The notes beneath the pieces were generated by a model. That model searched no databases and had not been told where the DNA came from. It saw nothing but the letters and a program-made list of their open reading frames with translations. Shown piece after piece: positions 1 through 8,373 of a DNA stretch of 64,000 nucleotides. The position numbers were made by a program, and so were the translations under genes. This stretch comes from Bradyrhizobium huanghuaihaiense (GTDB lineage: Bacteria > Pseudomonadota > Alphaproteobacteria > Rhizobiales > Xanthobacteraceae). Position 1 is the stretch's first letter. Every line of letters starts with the position of its first letter. The DNA lies in the NCBI RefSeq assembly GCF_007830635.1, contig NZ_VLLA01000002.1, forward strand, positions 372,001 through 436,000, written 5' to 3'.

Positions 1-285
1 CGCGCGCCGCCGCGCAAGCTGCCTCACCGACTTCCAATCCGATCGAATGAGCGCTTCCTTCTTGGCACGGCTCCATCCTTTGAGCTGTCGCTCAGCCGCA
101 ATGCCATCAATGATGCGATCGAAATATTCCGACCACACCAGAGCCACCGGGCGCCTCGAATAGGTATATCCTGGATAGGCGCCGGCATTGTGCTCATCGA
201 CCCGCTTGGACGTGTCCTCGCCAGTTGCGCTCCCGATGTAGAAAGAACCATCCGCGCAGCGCAGCATGTAGACATAGATGCCCAC
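1..285 (-). CDS. GIY-YIG nuclease superfamily protein, 3' end outside window
   Basis: The minus strand reads from a GTG at 285 off the left edge without a stop (95 codons seen). The translation opens VGIYVYMLRCADGSFYIGS, the GIY and YIG strands of the small UvrC/URI-like nuclease fold (UPF0213 type), followed by a conserved R (..SKRVDEHNAG) and the WSRAKKEALI segment typical of this family, which is usually about 90-110 residues long, so little is missing. GTG is the only sensible start: an ATG slightly upstream is in another frame. These single-domain proteins are presumed DNA endonucleases of unknown role. The start abuts the palindromic repeat at 291-459, so its promoter must lie in or beyond that repeat. 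Confidence 0.8.
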   Translation of the reverse strand, partial: MGIYVYMLRCADGSFYIGSATGEDTSKRVDEHNAGAYPGYTYSRRPVALVWSEYFDRIIDGIAAERQLKGWSRAKKEALIRSDWKSVRQLARRRA

Positions 286-290
286 AACAT

Positions 291-459
291 CATCCTTCGA
301 GGCTCCCGGCACAGTGCTCCGCACTGCGCCGCTCGCACCTCAGGATGACGGCAGTGTCTTGGTTGTCAAGTTTTGATGAAACAACCTCAGGCAGATCCCC
401 GTCATCCTGAGGTGCGAGTTTCGCGGTGCAGAGCACCGCGGAGCGAGCCTCGAAGGATG
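291..459. repeat. Large inverted repeat (two ~60-bp arms)
   Basis: The left arm (291-350) and right arm (400-459) are imperfect reverse complements. Both carry the core CCTCAGGATGACG or its complement on the inner side and CCTTCGAGGCTC or its complement on the outer side, with about 50 bp between the arms. The element fills the gap between the GIY-YIG gene and the beta-helix gene. A shorter relative with the same TCGAAGGATGG end occurs near 18168-18211. It looks like a dispersed palindromic element of the kind common in Bradyrhizobium intergenic DNA. Confidence 0.75.
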
Positions 460-484
460 AACGGCCCGGCTGCCAACCGCGCAC

Positions 485-1855
485 CTACCGCCGCACCGCA
501 TTCCCGCCAACCATGACCTGCGCAAAGCGCTGCGCGCCGTCCGCCGACAGGTCCGCCGTCACCGCGCGGGCGTGGTCGAGGCCGACCACGGCGCCGCGCG
601 GGGTTTCCGAGATCATGTTGTTGTTGACGAGCGCGGTGCCGGCGCCGGGCACCACGGAGACGCCGACGCCGGCCAGCGCCTTGCGGATCACATTGCCCGT
701 GATCGCGACGTCGCGCAGATATTTGCCCCAGCCGGCGACGATGCCGTAGGACGGCGCGTTCTCGATCACATTGCCGGTCACCGAGGTGTCCGCCTCGATG
801 TAGATGCCGACGCCGGCATCGTCGTCCGGCGCGGTGCCGATGGGGCGCTTCGGAATCAGATTGCGAATGATGTTGCCCTGGACCACCGCGATGCGGCCGC
901 CCTCGTTGAAATTGCAGACGGAGACGCCGACCGCGGCGCCATCGACTGTGTTGTTGGCGATCACGGCGGCTTCGAACGCGAACTCGGAATACAGCGCGAC
1001 CTCGCGCACGTCGCTGACGCTGTTGCCTGTTATGTGGATGTTCGAAGCCGAGTTGCCGCGCACTGCGGAATAGTCGCAGTTCCTGATGCGGTTGCCGCGC
1101 ACGATCACGTTGCCGGCGCGGAAGGCGTTGATGGCGTTGCCGTACTGGCCGGAGCCGCCGGGGCCTGCCTTGATGTTCTCGATGCGATTGTCCGCCACCA
1201 GCGTGCCGTCGTCGCCGATCGCCGTGCGCAGGATCTCGATGCCGTTGTCATTGGTGCCGAGAATCGTGTTGCGGGACACGCTGAGCCCTCTGGCATCGAA
1301 CGAGACCACAGCCGTGACCGCAATATTCGTGAAGATGTTGCCCGAGATGTCGCCCGTGACCTGCTCCAGCCAGATGCCGCTGCCGCCGGAGTCCGTGATC
1401 TCGCAATCGGTGATGCGCACATCGCGCCCGCCGAGCACATGGATCAGCCCGCGCCGCGTCGGCAGCGCAATGCCGCCGCCGTCGAAGGTGATGCCGGTGA
1501 GACCGATCGCATCGGAGCCATCGCTCTGGATCGCCGAGGCGCCGCCGGTGAAGACGAGTTTGGTCGCGCTGCGCACGCCGATCAGTTGCGCGCCATTCGG
1601 CAGCCGCAGCAATCCGCTGCGGTAGACGCCGGGCGGCAAGGCGAGCGGCATTTGCACCCGGGCGGCCTCGTCGATCGCGCGCTGCAGCGCGCGCGTCTGG
1701 TCCTCGCTGCTGCCGGGCCGCACGCCATATTGCGTGGCATCGCGGCCGAGCAGCGACGTCAGCGGCGCCGCGCGTGCGGCGTCGGCCGGCATGGCCAGCG
1801 CGCCGGCGATGCCAGCGGTCGAAGCCCCGATGAGGTGACGGCGATTGAGGTCCAT
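485..1855 (-). CDS. Tat-exported beta-helix repeat protein (TIGR03808 type)
   Basis: 456 aa. The N-terminus carries a twin-arginine signal (NRRHLIGAS at residues 4-12, followed by an Ala-rich hydrophobic stretch ending near ADAARAA). The mature part has many short repeats with N-x-I/V and G-N-x-I steps (for example ITGNSVSDV, VIRGNRIRN), the pattern of a right-handed parallel beta-helix as in pectate-lyase-like proteins. It matches my memory of the family 'twin-arg-translocated uncharacterized repeat protein' TIGR03808. It is expected in the periplasm. No catalytic residues can be assigned, so enzyme activity on a polysaccharide is only a guess. Start at the ATG just before the Tat motif. Confidence 0.85.
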   Translation of the reverse strand: MDLNRRHLIGASTAGIAGALAMPADAARAAPLTSLLGRDATQYGVRPGSSEDQTRALQRAIDEAARVQMPLALPPGVYRSGLLRLPNGAQLIGVRSATKLVFTGGASAIQSDGSDAIGLTGITFDGGGIALPTRRGLIHVLGGRDVRITDCEITDSGGSGIWLEQVTGDISGNIFTNIAVTAVVSFDARGLSVSRNTILGTNDNGIEILRTAIGDDGTLVADNRIENIKAGPGGSGQYGNAINAFRAGNVIVRGNRIRNCDYSAVRGNSASNIHITGNSVSDVREVALYSEFAFEAAVIANNTVDGAAVGVSVCNFNEGGRIAVVQGNIIRNLIPKRPIGTAPDDDAGVGIYIEADTSVTGNVIENAPSYGIVAGWGKYLRDVAITGNVIRKALAGVGVSVVPGAGTALVNNNMISETPRGAVVGLDHARAVTADLSADGAQRFAQVMVGGNAVRR

Positions 1856-1967
1856 GACGCGTCCTCCGGCGGACGCGGGGGTCCGCAGCGGATTAGGTAG
1901 CGCAGGGCGGCAGGGGTCGTGAGGATTGTTCGCGGTAGGGTTAAATGTTTACCGCAAGGACGGTGCA

Positions 1968-2057
1968 GTAGGGTGGGCAAAGCGCAAGCGTGCCCACGTT
2001 ATCGCAGATCGGAACAAGATGGTGGGCACGGCGCAAGTGCGCCTTTGCCCACCCTAC
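1968..2057. repeat. Palindromic repeat family A, copy 1
   Basis: Bounded by GTAGGGTGGGCAAAGCGC on the left and GCCTTTGCCCACCCTAC on the right, with inner GTGCCCAC/GTGGGCAC arms. The same element occurs at 21099-21187 and, inverted, at 25843-25933. The right end of this copy contains the stop codon of pcp (TAG at 2054-2056 on the minus strand). Confidence 0.85.
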
Positions 2058-2710
2058 GAGGCCGGTGTGTTCCGCGTCTTCCTTGCCAACGCCACCATCT
2101 CCATCAGCATCGCTTCCCCCGCATCCACCAGCTCGTCCAGCGTGATGCGCGGCGCCCCCTTGCGCCGCACCGCGCCGCTGCGCGCGAGCAGGGGAATGTG
2201 GATGAACGCCGCCAACTTTGGCCCGCCCGCCCTGACGTTCTCGATCGCGCGCCAGCTCAGATAGTTGCAGAGATAGGCGCCGGCATCGCGCGAGGCGCGC
2301 GCGTCGATGCCGGAGAGGCGCGCGGCGCGCAGCAGCCGTGCCGTGTGCGGGCCGAACATCATCGCGTCGGCATGGCCGGCGATGCCGCGCTTGCTGGAGC
2401 GGGTGTTGGCCGCATCGGGCCAGAGCATGGTGACCGCGTTGCGTGCGCGGGTCTCGATGCGCAGATATGGCGTGCGCGCGGCGAGGCCGAACATAAGCAG
2501 TGCGTCAGGCTTTTGCGCAGCGAGCACGTCAGGCAATTGCCGGTCGACGGCAGCATAGGTGACCGGGAAGATGTGGCTCGTGATCGCGACATTATCGAGC
2601 GCCGGACGGCGCAGTTGGGCCAGCCGTGCCACCAGCGGCTGGGTCGGATTATAGGGCGCGCCGGGGAACGGACCAAAACCGGTGAGGAGAATGCGGAGCT
2701 TGTCGCTCAT
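2054..2710 (-). CDS. pcp: Pyroglutamyl-peptidase I
   Basis: 218 aa cytosolic cysteine peptidase (C15) that removes N-terminal pyroglutamate from peptides. The three catalytic positions are recognisable: Glu86 in YLRIETRARN, Cys148 in DAGAYLCNY and His171 in AAFIHIP, at spacings close to the family triad Glu81/Cys144/His168. The N-terminal LLTGFGPFPG is also typical. The ATG at 2710 overlaps the meaB stop (ATGA), so it is translationally coupled to meaB; longer in-frame extensions upstream only run through meaB in another frame. The stop codon lies inside a palindromic repeat, so the last residues may vary between strains. Confidence 0.9.
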   Translation of the reverse strand: MSDKLRILLTGFGPFPGAPYNPTQPLVARLAQLRRPALDNVAITSHIFPVTYAAVDRQLPDVLAAQKPDALLMFGLAARTPYLRIETRARNAVTMLWPDAANTRSSKRGIAGHADAMMFGPHTARLLRAARLSGIDARASRDAGAYLCNYLSWRAIENVRAGGPKLAAFIHIPLLARSGAVRRKGAPRITLDELVDAGEAMLMEMVALARKTRNTPAS

Positions 2711-3696
2711 TGCAGCAACTCCAGGATCTGCTCGGCGGCGAGCGCCGGCGTGAGATGGCCATCGGCGACTTCTGTCTCGATCTTGCGGACCTTGGTCCGC
2801 ACCGAGGCCTCGGTACGCAGCCGTGCTAGCATGCGCTGCTCCAGCATCGACCACATCCACTTCACCTGCTGCTCGCGCCGCCGCGCGGCGAAATCGCCGG
2901 ACGCATTCATCGCCTTGCGGTGATCCAGAACCTTCTGCCACAACTCGGCGATGCCGGTGCCGGCCAACGCCGAATAGGTGACAACGGGTGGATGCCAATG
3001 CTCGGATCGCGGCGCCAAAATATGCAGCGCGCCGCGATAGTCGGCAGCGGTGATGTTGGCGCGCTTGAGGTTGTCGCCGTCGGCCTTGTTGATCGCGATC
3101 ATGTCGGCGAGCTCGACCAGGCCCTTCTTGATGCCCTGCAGCTCGTCGCCGCCGCCCGGCAGCATAAGAGCGAGGAAGAAATCGGTCATGTCGCAGACAG
3201 CAGTCTCGGACTGGCCGATACCGACCGTCTCGACCAGCACGACGCCGAAGCCGGCCGCCTCGCACAAGAGCATCGCCTCGCGCGTCTTGGCGGCGACGCC
3301 GCCGAGCGTGCCCGAGGACGGCGAGGGGCGGATGAAGGCGTCGGCGGAGGCCGACAACCGCGCCATCCTGGTCTTGTCGCCGAGGATCGAGCCACCGCTG
3401 CGCGCCGAGGACGGATCGACCGCGAGCACCGCGACCTTGTGGCCCTGCTCGATCAGATAGGTCCCGAGCGCATCGATGGTGGTGGATTTGCCGACGCCAG
3501 GCGAGCCGGTGATGCCGACACGAAACGCCTTGCCGGTGTCGGGAAGCAGCTTCTGCACCAGCTCCCGCGCCAGCGCCTGATGGTCGGCGCGACGGCTCTC
3601 CACCAGCGTGATGGCCCGCGCGAGCGCCGCGCGGCTGCCGGCGCGCAGGTCGCGGGCGAGGGTTTTGATGTCCAGCGAGGCCTTCTTCTCAGTCAT
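2707..3696 (-). CDS. meaB: Methylmalonyl-CoA mutase-associated GTPase MeaB
   Basis: 329 aa G3E-family GTPase (older name ArgK) that gates cofactor delivery to, and protects, B12-dependent methylmalonyl-CoA mutase. Walker A is at residues 61-71 (GITGSPGVGKS); the VLAVDPSSARSGGSILGDKTRM and ETVGIGQSE segments are family signatures. The C-terminal helical dimerisation region is present, so the protein appears full length. It lies 51 bp after tctA and overlaps pcp by 4 bp, whereas its mutase clients (mutA, mutB) are 5-10 kb upstream on the same strand, with unrelated genes between. Confidence 0.95.
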   Translation of the reverse strand: MTEKKASLDIKTLARDLRAGSRAALARAITLVESRRADHQALARELVQKLLPDTGKAFRVGITGSPGVGKSTTIDALGTYLIEQGHKVAVLAVDPSSARSGGSILGDKTRMARLSASADAFIRPSPSSGTLGGVAAKTREAMLLCEAAGFGVVLVETVGIGQSETAVCDMTDFFLALMLPGGGDELQGIKKGLVELADMIAINKADGDNLKRANITAADYRGALHILAPRSEHWHPPVVTYSALAGTGIAELWQKVLDHRKAMNASGDFAARRREQQVKWMWSMLEQRMLARLRTEASVRTKVRKIETEVADGHLTPALAAEQILELLQ

Positions 3697-3747
3697 GCCC
3701 TGCTTTACAACGCCGAGGGAGGGCAGGCGAGGGCCGCCCGCCCGATA

Positions 3748-5259
3748 TCACCGGGTCGTTGCCATGGCCGTCTGCGCCGGCTTCACCTTCCGCCACACCC
3801 ACACCATCACCGGCCAGAGCAGGGCGCCGATCGCCATCGCGGCGAGGATGGCGGCGACGGGCCGCTCGAAGAACGGCAGGATGCTGCCGTCGGACTTGAT
3901 CAGCGAAGTGACGAAGGCCTGCTCGACCATGGTGCCCATGACGATGCCGAGCACCATCGCGGCGACGGGATAGCCGTTGGCTTCCATGACGTAGCCGATC
4001 ACGCCGAAGGCGGCGACGGTGACAACGCCGAACATGTTGTTGCCGATCGCGAACGAGCCGACCGCGCAGCACAGCATGATGATCGGCATCACGGTCGAGC
4101 GTGGCGCCAGCAGGATGTAGGCTGCGACGCGGATCATGGCGATGCCGAGCGGGATCATCAGGATGTTGGCGATGATGAACATCAGATAGATCGCGTACAT
4201 GCTCGACGCCTTCTCGGTGAACAGCGTCGGGCCGGGATTGAGGCCCTTCATGTAGAGCACGCCGATCGCGATCGCGGCGATGGTGTCGCCGGGGATGCCG
4301 AACAGCAGCGAGGGCACCCACCCCGAGGCGATGCTGGCATTGTTGCTGGCGCCGGCCTCGACCAGGCCCTCGACATGGCCGGTGCCGAACTTTTCCTTCT
4401 CCTTGGAGAAGCGCTTCGACATCGCGTAGGAGACCCACGCCGCCATGTCGGCGCCGGCGCCGGGCAGCACGCCGATGATGATGCCGACGATGTTCCCGCG
4501 CGTCATCTGCCAATGGTATTTCCGGGTCAGCTTCCACTGGCCGGCCATGATGCTTCCGAATTTTCGGCGCGGCAGCGGCGGCGGCTCGGGGGTCAGCATC
4601 GCACGCATCACCTGCGCCACCGCGAACACGCCGACGAGGGCCGGGATCGGCTCGATGCCGCCGAACAGGTCGGTGATGCCGAAGGTGAAGCGCGGGATGC
4701 CGCCGGGATTCTCGATGCCGATGCACGAGACGAGCAGACCAAGGAACATGCCGGCGATCGCCTTCACCGGCGAGGAGCGTGCCACCAGCGTGGCGCACAT
4801 CAGTCCGAGCAGCGCGAGCCAGAAATATTCGAAGGTCGAGAACGACAGCGCGATCTCGGCGAGCGGCGGCGCCAGGATCATCAGCGACAGCACGCCGGCG
4901 ATACCGCCGACGGCGGAGAACCAGACGCCGGCACCGAGCGCGAGCTCGGCCTGGCCCTTGCGCGTCATGGCATAGGCTTCGTCCGCGTAAGCCGCGGAGG
5001 CGGGCGTGCCGGGAATGCGCAAGAGCGCGCCGGGAATGTCGCCGGAGAAGATCGCCATCGAGGACGCCGCCACGATGGTCGCGATCGCCGCGATCGGCGA
5101 CAGGTAGAAGGTGACGGGGACGAGCAGGGCGGTCGCCATGGTCGCCGACAGGCCTGGCAGCGAGCCGATGACGAGGCCGTACACGGAGGCCGCGAACATC
5201 GCGATGATGACCTCCCAGGTGGAGATCAGCGCGAAGGCATCAATCAGGGTCTTGAGCAT
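3748..5259 (-). CDS. tctA: Tripartite tricarboxylate transporter, large permease TctA
   Basis: 503 aa, about 11-12 predicted membrane segments. Residues near the N-terminus (VYGLVIGSLPGLSATMATALLVP) carry the TctA signature, and the repeated motif PGAGADMAAWVSY lies mid-protein. It forms the membrane channel of a secondary, binding-protein-dependent carboxylate importer with TctB and TctC. The start MLKTLIDAFA at 5259 lies 4 nt after the tctB stop; the open frame extends further upstream but that part is the tctB overlap in another frame. Substrate cannot be read from sequence. Confidence 0.95.
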   Translation of the reverse strand: MLKTLIDAFALISTWEVIIAMFAASVYGLVIGSLPGLSATMATALLVPVTFYLSPIAAIATIVAASSMAIFSGDIPGALLRIPGTPASAAYADEAYAMTRKGQAELALGAGVWFSAVGGIAGVLSLMILAPPLAEIALSFSTFEYFWLALLGLMCATLVARSSPVKAIAGMFLGLLVSCIGIENPGGIPRFTFGITDLFGGIEPIPALVGVFAVAQVMRAMLTPEPPPLPRRKFGSIMAGQWKLTRKYHWQMTRGNIVGIIIGVLPGAGADMAAWVSYAMSKRFSKEKEKFGTGHVEGLVEAGASNNASIASGWVPSLLFGIPGDTIAAIAIGVLYMKGLNPGPTLFTEKASSMYAIYLMFIIANILMIPLGIAMIRVAAYILLAPRSTVMPIIMLCCAVGSFAIGNNMFGVVTVAAFGVIGYVMEANGYPVAAMVLGIVMGTMVEQAFVTSLIKSDGSILPFFERPVAAILAAMAIGALLWPVMVWVWRKVKPAQTAMATTR

Positions 5260-5263
5260 GGGA

Positions 5264-5755
5264 TTACCAGGGCGTCGGCAACAGGCCGGCGGGCAGCGGC
5301 ACGCGCAACAGTTTGCCGAAGATGAGGTGGATGGCGAAGGGCGACAGCGCGGCGAGCGGCAGCGCCAGCTTCCACTTGGCGCCGAGCGCCGTCGAGGTGA
5401 CGTAGACCATGATCGCCGCGGTGATGATGAAGCCGAGCCGGTCGGCGGCAAAGACGTAGAACAGCAGCAGCGCCGGCGGCAGCAAGGCGCGCAGGCCGTA
5501 GAACCTGCCCTGCGGCGGCGGGGCAGCTGCCTGGCCGTCCTCCATCGGGATCAGCTCTTCCTCCTCCTCGAAGGAGTGGCCAATGCCGAACACGATCGCG
5601 AGCCCGCATAGCGCAAGGCCCGTACCGATCACGAGCGGAAACACGTTGGGGCCGACCGGCTGCCCCGGCACCGGCGGCAGGATGTAGCCGCCATAGGCGG
5701 CAGCCGCGCCGAGCACGACGAGAAACGATCCCGTGACGGAGTCGGGAAGACGCAT
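5264..5755 (-). CDS. tctB: Tripartite tricarboxylate transporter, small permease TctB
   Basis: 163 aa with four hydrophobic segments (about residues 7-27, 38-58, 90-110 and 113-150) separated by an acidic loop (EEEEELIPMEDG), the usual TctB layout. It follows tctC after a 122-bp gap that contains a strong hairpin and is tightly joined to tctA. Confidence 0.9.
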   Translation of the reverse strand: MRLPDSVTGSFLVVLGAAAAYGGYILPPVPGQPVGPNVFPLVIGTGLALCGLAIVFGIGHSFEEEEELIPMEDGQAAAPPPQGRFYGLRALLPPALLLFYVFAADRLGFIITAAIMVYVTSTALGAKWKLALPLAALSPFAIHLIFGKLLRVPLPAGLLPTPW

Positions 5756-5781
5756 GAGAGGGGTCCTGTGGGCTTTCTTCT

Positions 5782-5809
5782 CCCTCTCCCCGTTCTTACG
5801 GGGAGAGGG
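5782..5809. repeat. Strong hairpin between tctC and tctB
   Basis: CCCTCTCCCCGT and ACGGGGAGAGGG form a perfect 12-bp stem with a 4-nt loop. There is no T-tract, so it is more likely a REP-like or mRNA-stabilising hairpin than a terminator. Its place between the binding-protein gene and the permease genes suits a role in raising TctC over TctBA, but that is inference. Confidence 0.7.
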
Positions 5810-5877
5810 TCGGGGTGAGGGGACTTTCCGCGCAGACGGTGAGAGTTGGATTCGCGGAGATCCCCCTCATCCGAACG

Positions 5878-6870
5878 TCACGCCTTGCTCAGCCCCGCGG
5901 CCTTCATCGCCTCGCCCATCTGGGCATCGCCCTTGTCCATGAAGCCGGCGAAATGGGCCGCGTCGCCCCAGACGGTGCCGAAGCCGCGATTGCTCATGAA
6001 GTCCTTGAACTCGGCGGAGTCGTAGACCTTCTTCAGCGCCGCGGTGAGCTTGGTGGCGATCTCCGGCGGCAGGTTCTTCGGTGCGCCGATGCCGCGCCAG
6101 GCGCCGGTCGCGTAGTCGATGCCCATCGCCTCCTTCAGCGTCGGCACGTCCTTGAAGATCGGGTTGCGCGCCGGCGCCATGATGGCAAGGCTCCTCGCCT
6201 TGCCGGCCTCGATGATCGCGCGCGCCTCCGGCACCGAGCAGGTGGTGAGGTCGAGGCCGCCGGCAGCGAGATCCTGCATCGCAGGGGCCGCGCCGTTCGA
6301 GGGCACCCAGGCGACCTGGTTGGCCGGCAGGCCCATGGCCTGCATCCAGCCGACGAGCGCCAGGTGCCAGATGCCGCCCTGACCGGTGCCCGAGGCCTTG
6401 AACTTGCCGGGAGGCGCCGCCTTGATCGCTTCGGCGAGCTCCTTCACCGTCTTGTAGGGCGAGGAGGAGGAGACCTGGATGCCCGGCGGATCCTCGTTCA
6501 TCAGCGCCAGCGGGGTGTAGCTCTTCGGCGTCAGCTCGGTGAGGCCCTGCCAATGCATCATCGAAATCTCGACCGTGAGCATGCCGATGGTGTAGCCGTC
6601 GGGCTGCGCGGTCGCGATCGCGCTATGGCCGACCACGCCGGAGCCGCCGGTGCGGTTGACCACGTTGAAGGGCTGGCCGAGATCCTTTTCCAGCAGTGCT
6701 GCGACAATGCGCGCCGTCGCATCGGTACCGCCACCGGCGCCCCAGGGCACGATCACGGTGACCGGCCGGGCCGGATAGGCCTGCGCGAGTGCGGGCTTGA
6801 ACCCGAATGCAGCGGATGCCGCAACGGCGGCGGTCGAAGCCGCAAACGTGCGGCGCGAAATCTTGGACAT
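5878..6870 (-). CDS. tctC: TctC/Bug-family periplasmic solute-binding protein
   Basis: 330 aa. Tat-like signal at the N-terminus (SKISRRTFAAS followed by an alanine-rich core, cleavage near ALAQA), then YPARPVTVIVPWGAGGGTD, the standard opening of Bug proteins, with the ligand-carboxylate-binding loop. Mature protein is periplasmic and feeds TctBA. GGGAGG sits 6 nt before the ATG. First gene of the tctCBA-meaB-pcp run. Confidence 0.95.
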   Translation of the reverse strand: MSKISRRTFAASTAAVAASAAFGFKPALAQAYPARPVTVIVPWGAGGGTDATARIVAALLEKDLGQPFNVVNRTGGSGVVGHSAIATAQPDGYTIGMLTVEISMMHWQGLTELTPKSYTPLALMNEDPPGIQVSSSSPYKTVKELAEAIKAAPPGKFKASGTGQGGIWHLALVGWMQAMGLPANQVAWVPSNGAAPAMQDLAAGGLDLTTCSVPEARAIIEAGKARSLAIMAPARNPIFKDVPTLKEAMGIDYATGAWRGIGAPKNLPPEIATKLTAALKKVYDSAEFKDFMSNRGFGTVWGDAAHFAGFMDKGDAQMGEAMKAAGLSKA

Positions 6871-6951
6871 GAATGCCTCCCAGCGGCGCCCGTAACACCG
6901 GGCGCTCTTGTCAATGGCGGCATTCTAGTCGGCTTTGCAGCGAGGCTGCAA

Positions 6952-6963
6952 GGTAGCGCTACC
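6952..6963. promoter_or_regulatory. Candidate LacI-family operator upstream of tctC
   Basis: GGTAGCGCTACC is a perfect 12-bp palindrome with the central GCGC-type step typical of LacI-family operators. It lies about 80 bp before the tctC start, in the 214-bp gap to the divergent SRPBCC gene. No LacI-family gene is in the window, so the regulator would be elsewhere. Confidence 0.5.
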
Positions 6964-7084
6964 AGTGAGACCAATGCGCTGTGCGAAACCCGGATACCCA
7001 CCGGCTGAGCAGTCGGAAATCGGGTGGGTTTACCCACGCGGATCGCGATCAATGGGCGCATCGCCGAAGCCAAGGGCAACCCCG

Positions 7085-7564
7085 ATGACCCAAGCCTATT
7101 ACAGCGCCGTGCTGGACCATCCACTGGACACCGTCTGGTCGCTGATCCGCGATTTCAACAACTATCCCGCTTATATCGACGGGGTGAGCGAGAGCGTGAT
7201 CGAAGACGACAAGCGCGGCGACGAAGTCGGCGCCATCAGACGCTTCTGTTATCTTGGAAACTGGATTCGCCAGCGCCTGGTCGAACACTCGGACCGGCAG
7301 CACATCCTGACCTATGCCGGTCTCGAAGCGCTGCCATATCCGCAAGATGACGGAAGCCAGAGCGCAGCGCCGACGCGCTACCAGGGCACGATGCACCTGC
7401 GCCCGGTCATCGACGGCGACCGCACCCTCATCGAATGGTCGGTCGCCCTCGATACCGAACCTACGGACGCCGATCGCTGGCAGGCCCTGTTTGCCTCCTG
7501 GATCCCTGATTGGACGGATTCACTCGCGCGGACACTGGCTCGGGTGCGTCCGCAACACGATTAG
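7085..7564 (+). CDS. SRPBCC-family (START/Bet v1-like) protein
   Basis: 159 aa, single domain. The opening (YYSAVLDHPLDTVWSLIRDFNNYPAYIDG) and the later LIEWSVALD strand are the polyketide-cyclase/dehydrase pattern of the helix-grip fold, which binds a hydrophobic ligand in a cavity. No partner gives its ligand. ATG at 7085 chosen because the domain starts there; an in-frame extension to 6935 is low-complexity and crosses the promoter region. Convergent with the next gene, 7 bp apart. Confidence 0.8.
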   Translation: MTQAYYSAVLDHPLDTVWSLIRDFNNYPAYIDGVSESVIEDDKRGDEVGAIRRFCYLGNWIRQRLVEHSDRQHILTYAGLEALPYPQDDGSQSAAPTRYQGTMHLRPVIDGDRTLIEWSVALDTEPTDADRWQALFASWIPDWTDSLARTLARVRPQHD

Positions 7565-7571
7565 CGCCCGC

Positions 7572-8351
7572 TCACTGCGCCTCCGCGTCACCTTTGGGTC
7601 GCGCGCCGCCGAAGACGCGCGCGCCTTCCGCGGTGAGGTAAGGCTTCAGCGTCTCCCAGGGCACGAACGCGACATATTCGCCCTCGGCATAGGGGCCGAC
7701 CGCATAGGGCGGATAGTGGAAGGTGAGCCCGGAGCTCATGTCCGCCTCGGTCGGCGGGGCGAGCGTCACCGCACCGATCTTGAGCAGGGTCGGCTCGATG
7801 CCCTTGAACCATTCGTCGGTCGCGGTCTCGCTGGTGTCGCGCTTCTTCTTCTCAGCCTTGAGCGAGGCAATCACGGCCTTGACCATCGCCTTCATGGTGG
7901 GACCGCCATCGGCGGTCTCGGTGAAGAACGGGCGGATCGAGATGCGCTTGTTCGCCGTCCTGTCCCACAGGATCGTGTTCACGTCCGAATTGGGGTGGGC
8001 GCCGTGGGTGTCCATGTAGTCGTTGCGCAGGATGCTGACATAGCGGTCGGCCACGACGGAACGGATGCTGTATTTGCGCTCAAAGTCCCAGCCGCCGTTC
8101 TTGAAGAACTGTGGATCCTCCTTGCGCGATGCCGCAGCTTCCGCTGCGTTCTTGTCGAGCCACTTCTCGCCCTCGGTCAGGCAGTCCGCAGCCAGCGCCG
8201 CATCCGCCTTGATCCCGTCATCGAGGAAGATGCGCGCCTCGATGCTCTTGTTCTTCAGGACGGCATCGGGCTTGGGGGCGGCGGCGAGGGCGGAAAACGC
8301 GCATGTTGCGCTCAGCGCCAGGGCGACGCTCAAACCGGTCATGAACTTCAA
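7572..8351 (-). CDS. Exported DUF3298/RsiV-like protein
   Basis: 259 aa with a signal peptide (KFMTGLSVALALSATCAFSALAAA). The C-terminal part (residues about 205-245, LTFHYPPYAVGPYAEGEYVAFVPW) is the DUF3298 pattern seen in RsiV-like and heat-shock-related exported proteins. TTG at 8351 is preferred: AGGAG lies 8 nt before it, while the ATG at 8342 is too far from that site and the longer frame to 8489 has a basic, unlikely start. Function unknown; probably periplasmic. Confidence 0.75.
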   Translation of the reverse strand: MKFMTGLSVALALSATCAFSALAAAPKPDAVLKNKSIEARIFLDDGIKADAALAADCLTEGEKWLDKNAAEAAASRKEDPQFFKNGGWDFERKYSIRSVVADRYVSILRNDYMDTHGAHPNSDVNTILWDRTANKRISIRPFFTETADGGPTMKAMVKAVIASLKAEKKKRDTSETATDEWFKGIEPTLLKIGAVTLAPPTEADMSSGLTFHYPPYAVGPYAEGEYVAFVPWETLKPYLTAEGARVFGGARPKGDAEAQ

Positions 8352-8373
8352 GGATGGTGCTCCTGCGTGAGCG

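Noticed and set aside
24-338. 104-codon minus-strand frame at the left edge
   Set aside because: Out of frame with the GIY-YIG gene, which covers the same bases with recognisable motifs.
572-1900. 442-codon open frame on the plus strand
   Set aside because: Antisense shadow of the Tat beta-helix gene; composition is that of a reverse frame and no domain is visible.
2920-5325. 801-codon open frame on the plus strand
   Set aside because: It is antisense to meaB and tctA, rich in D, R, H, G and Q as expected from the complementary frame of GC-rich genes, and has no family signature.
5782-5809. Terminator between tctC and tctB
   Set aside because: Stem is strong but no T-tract follows in either direction, so it is listed as a hairpin repeat.
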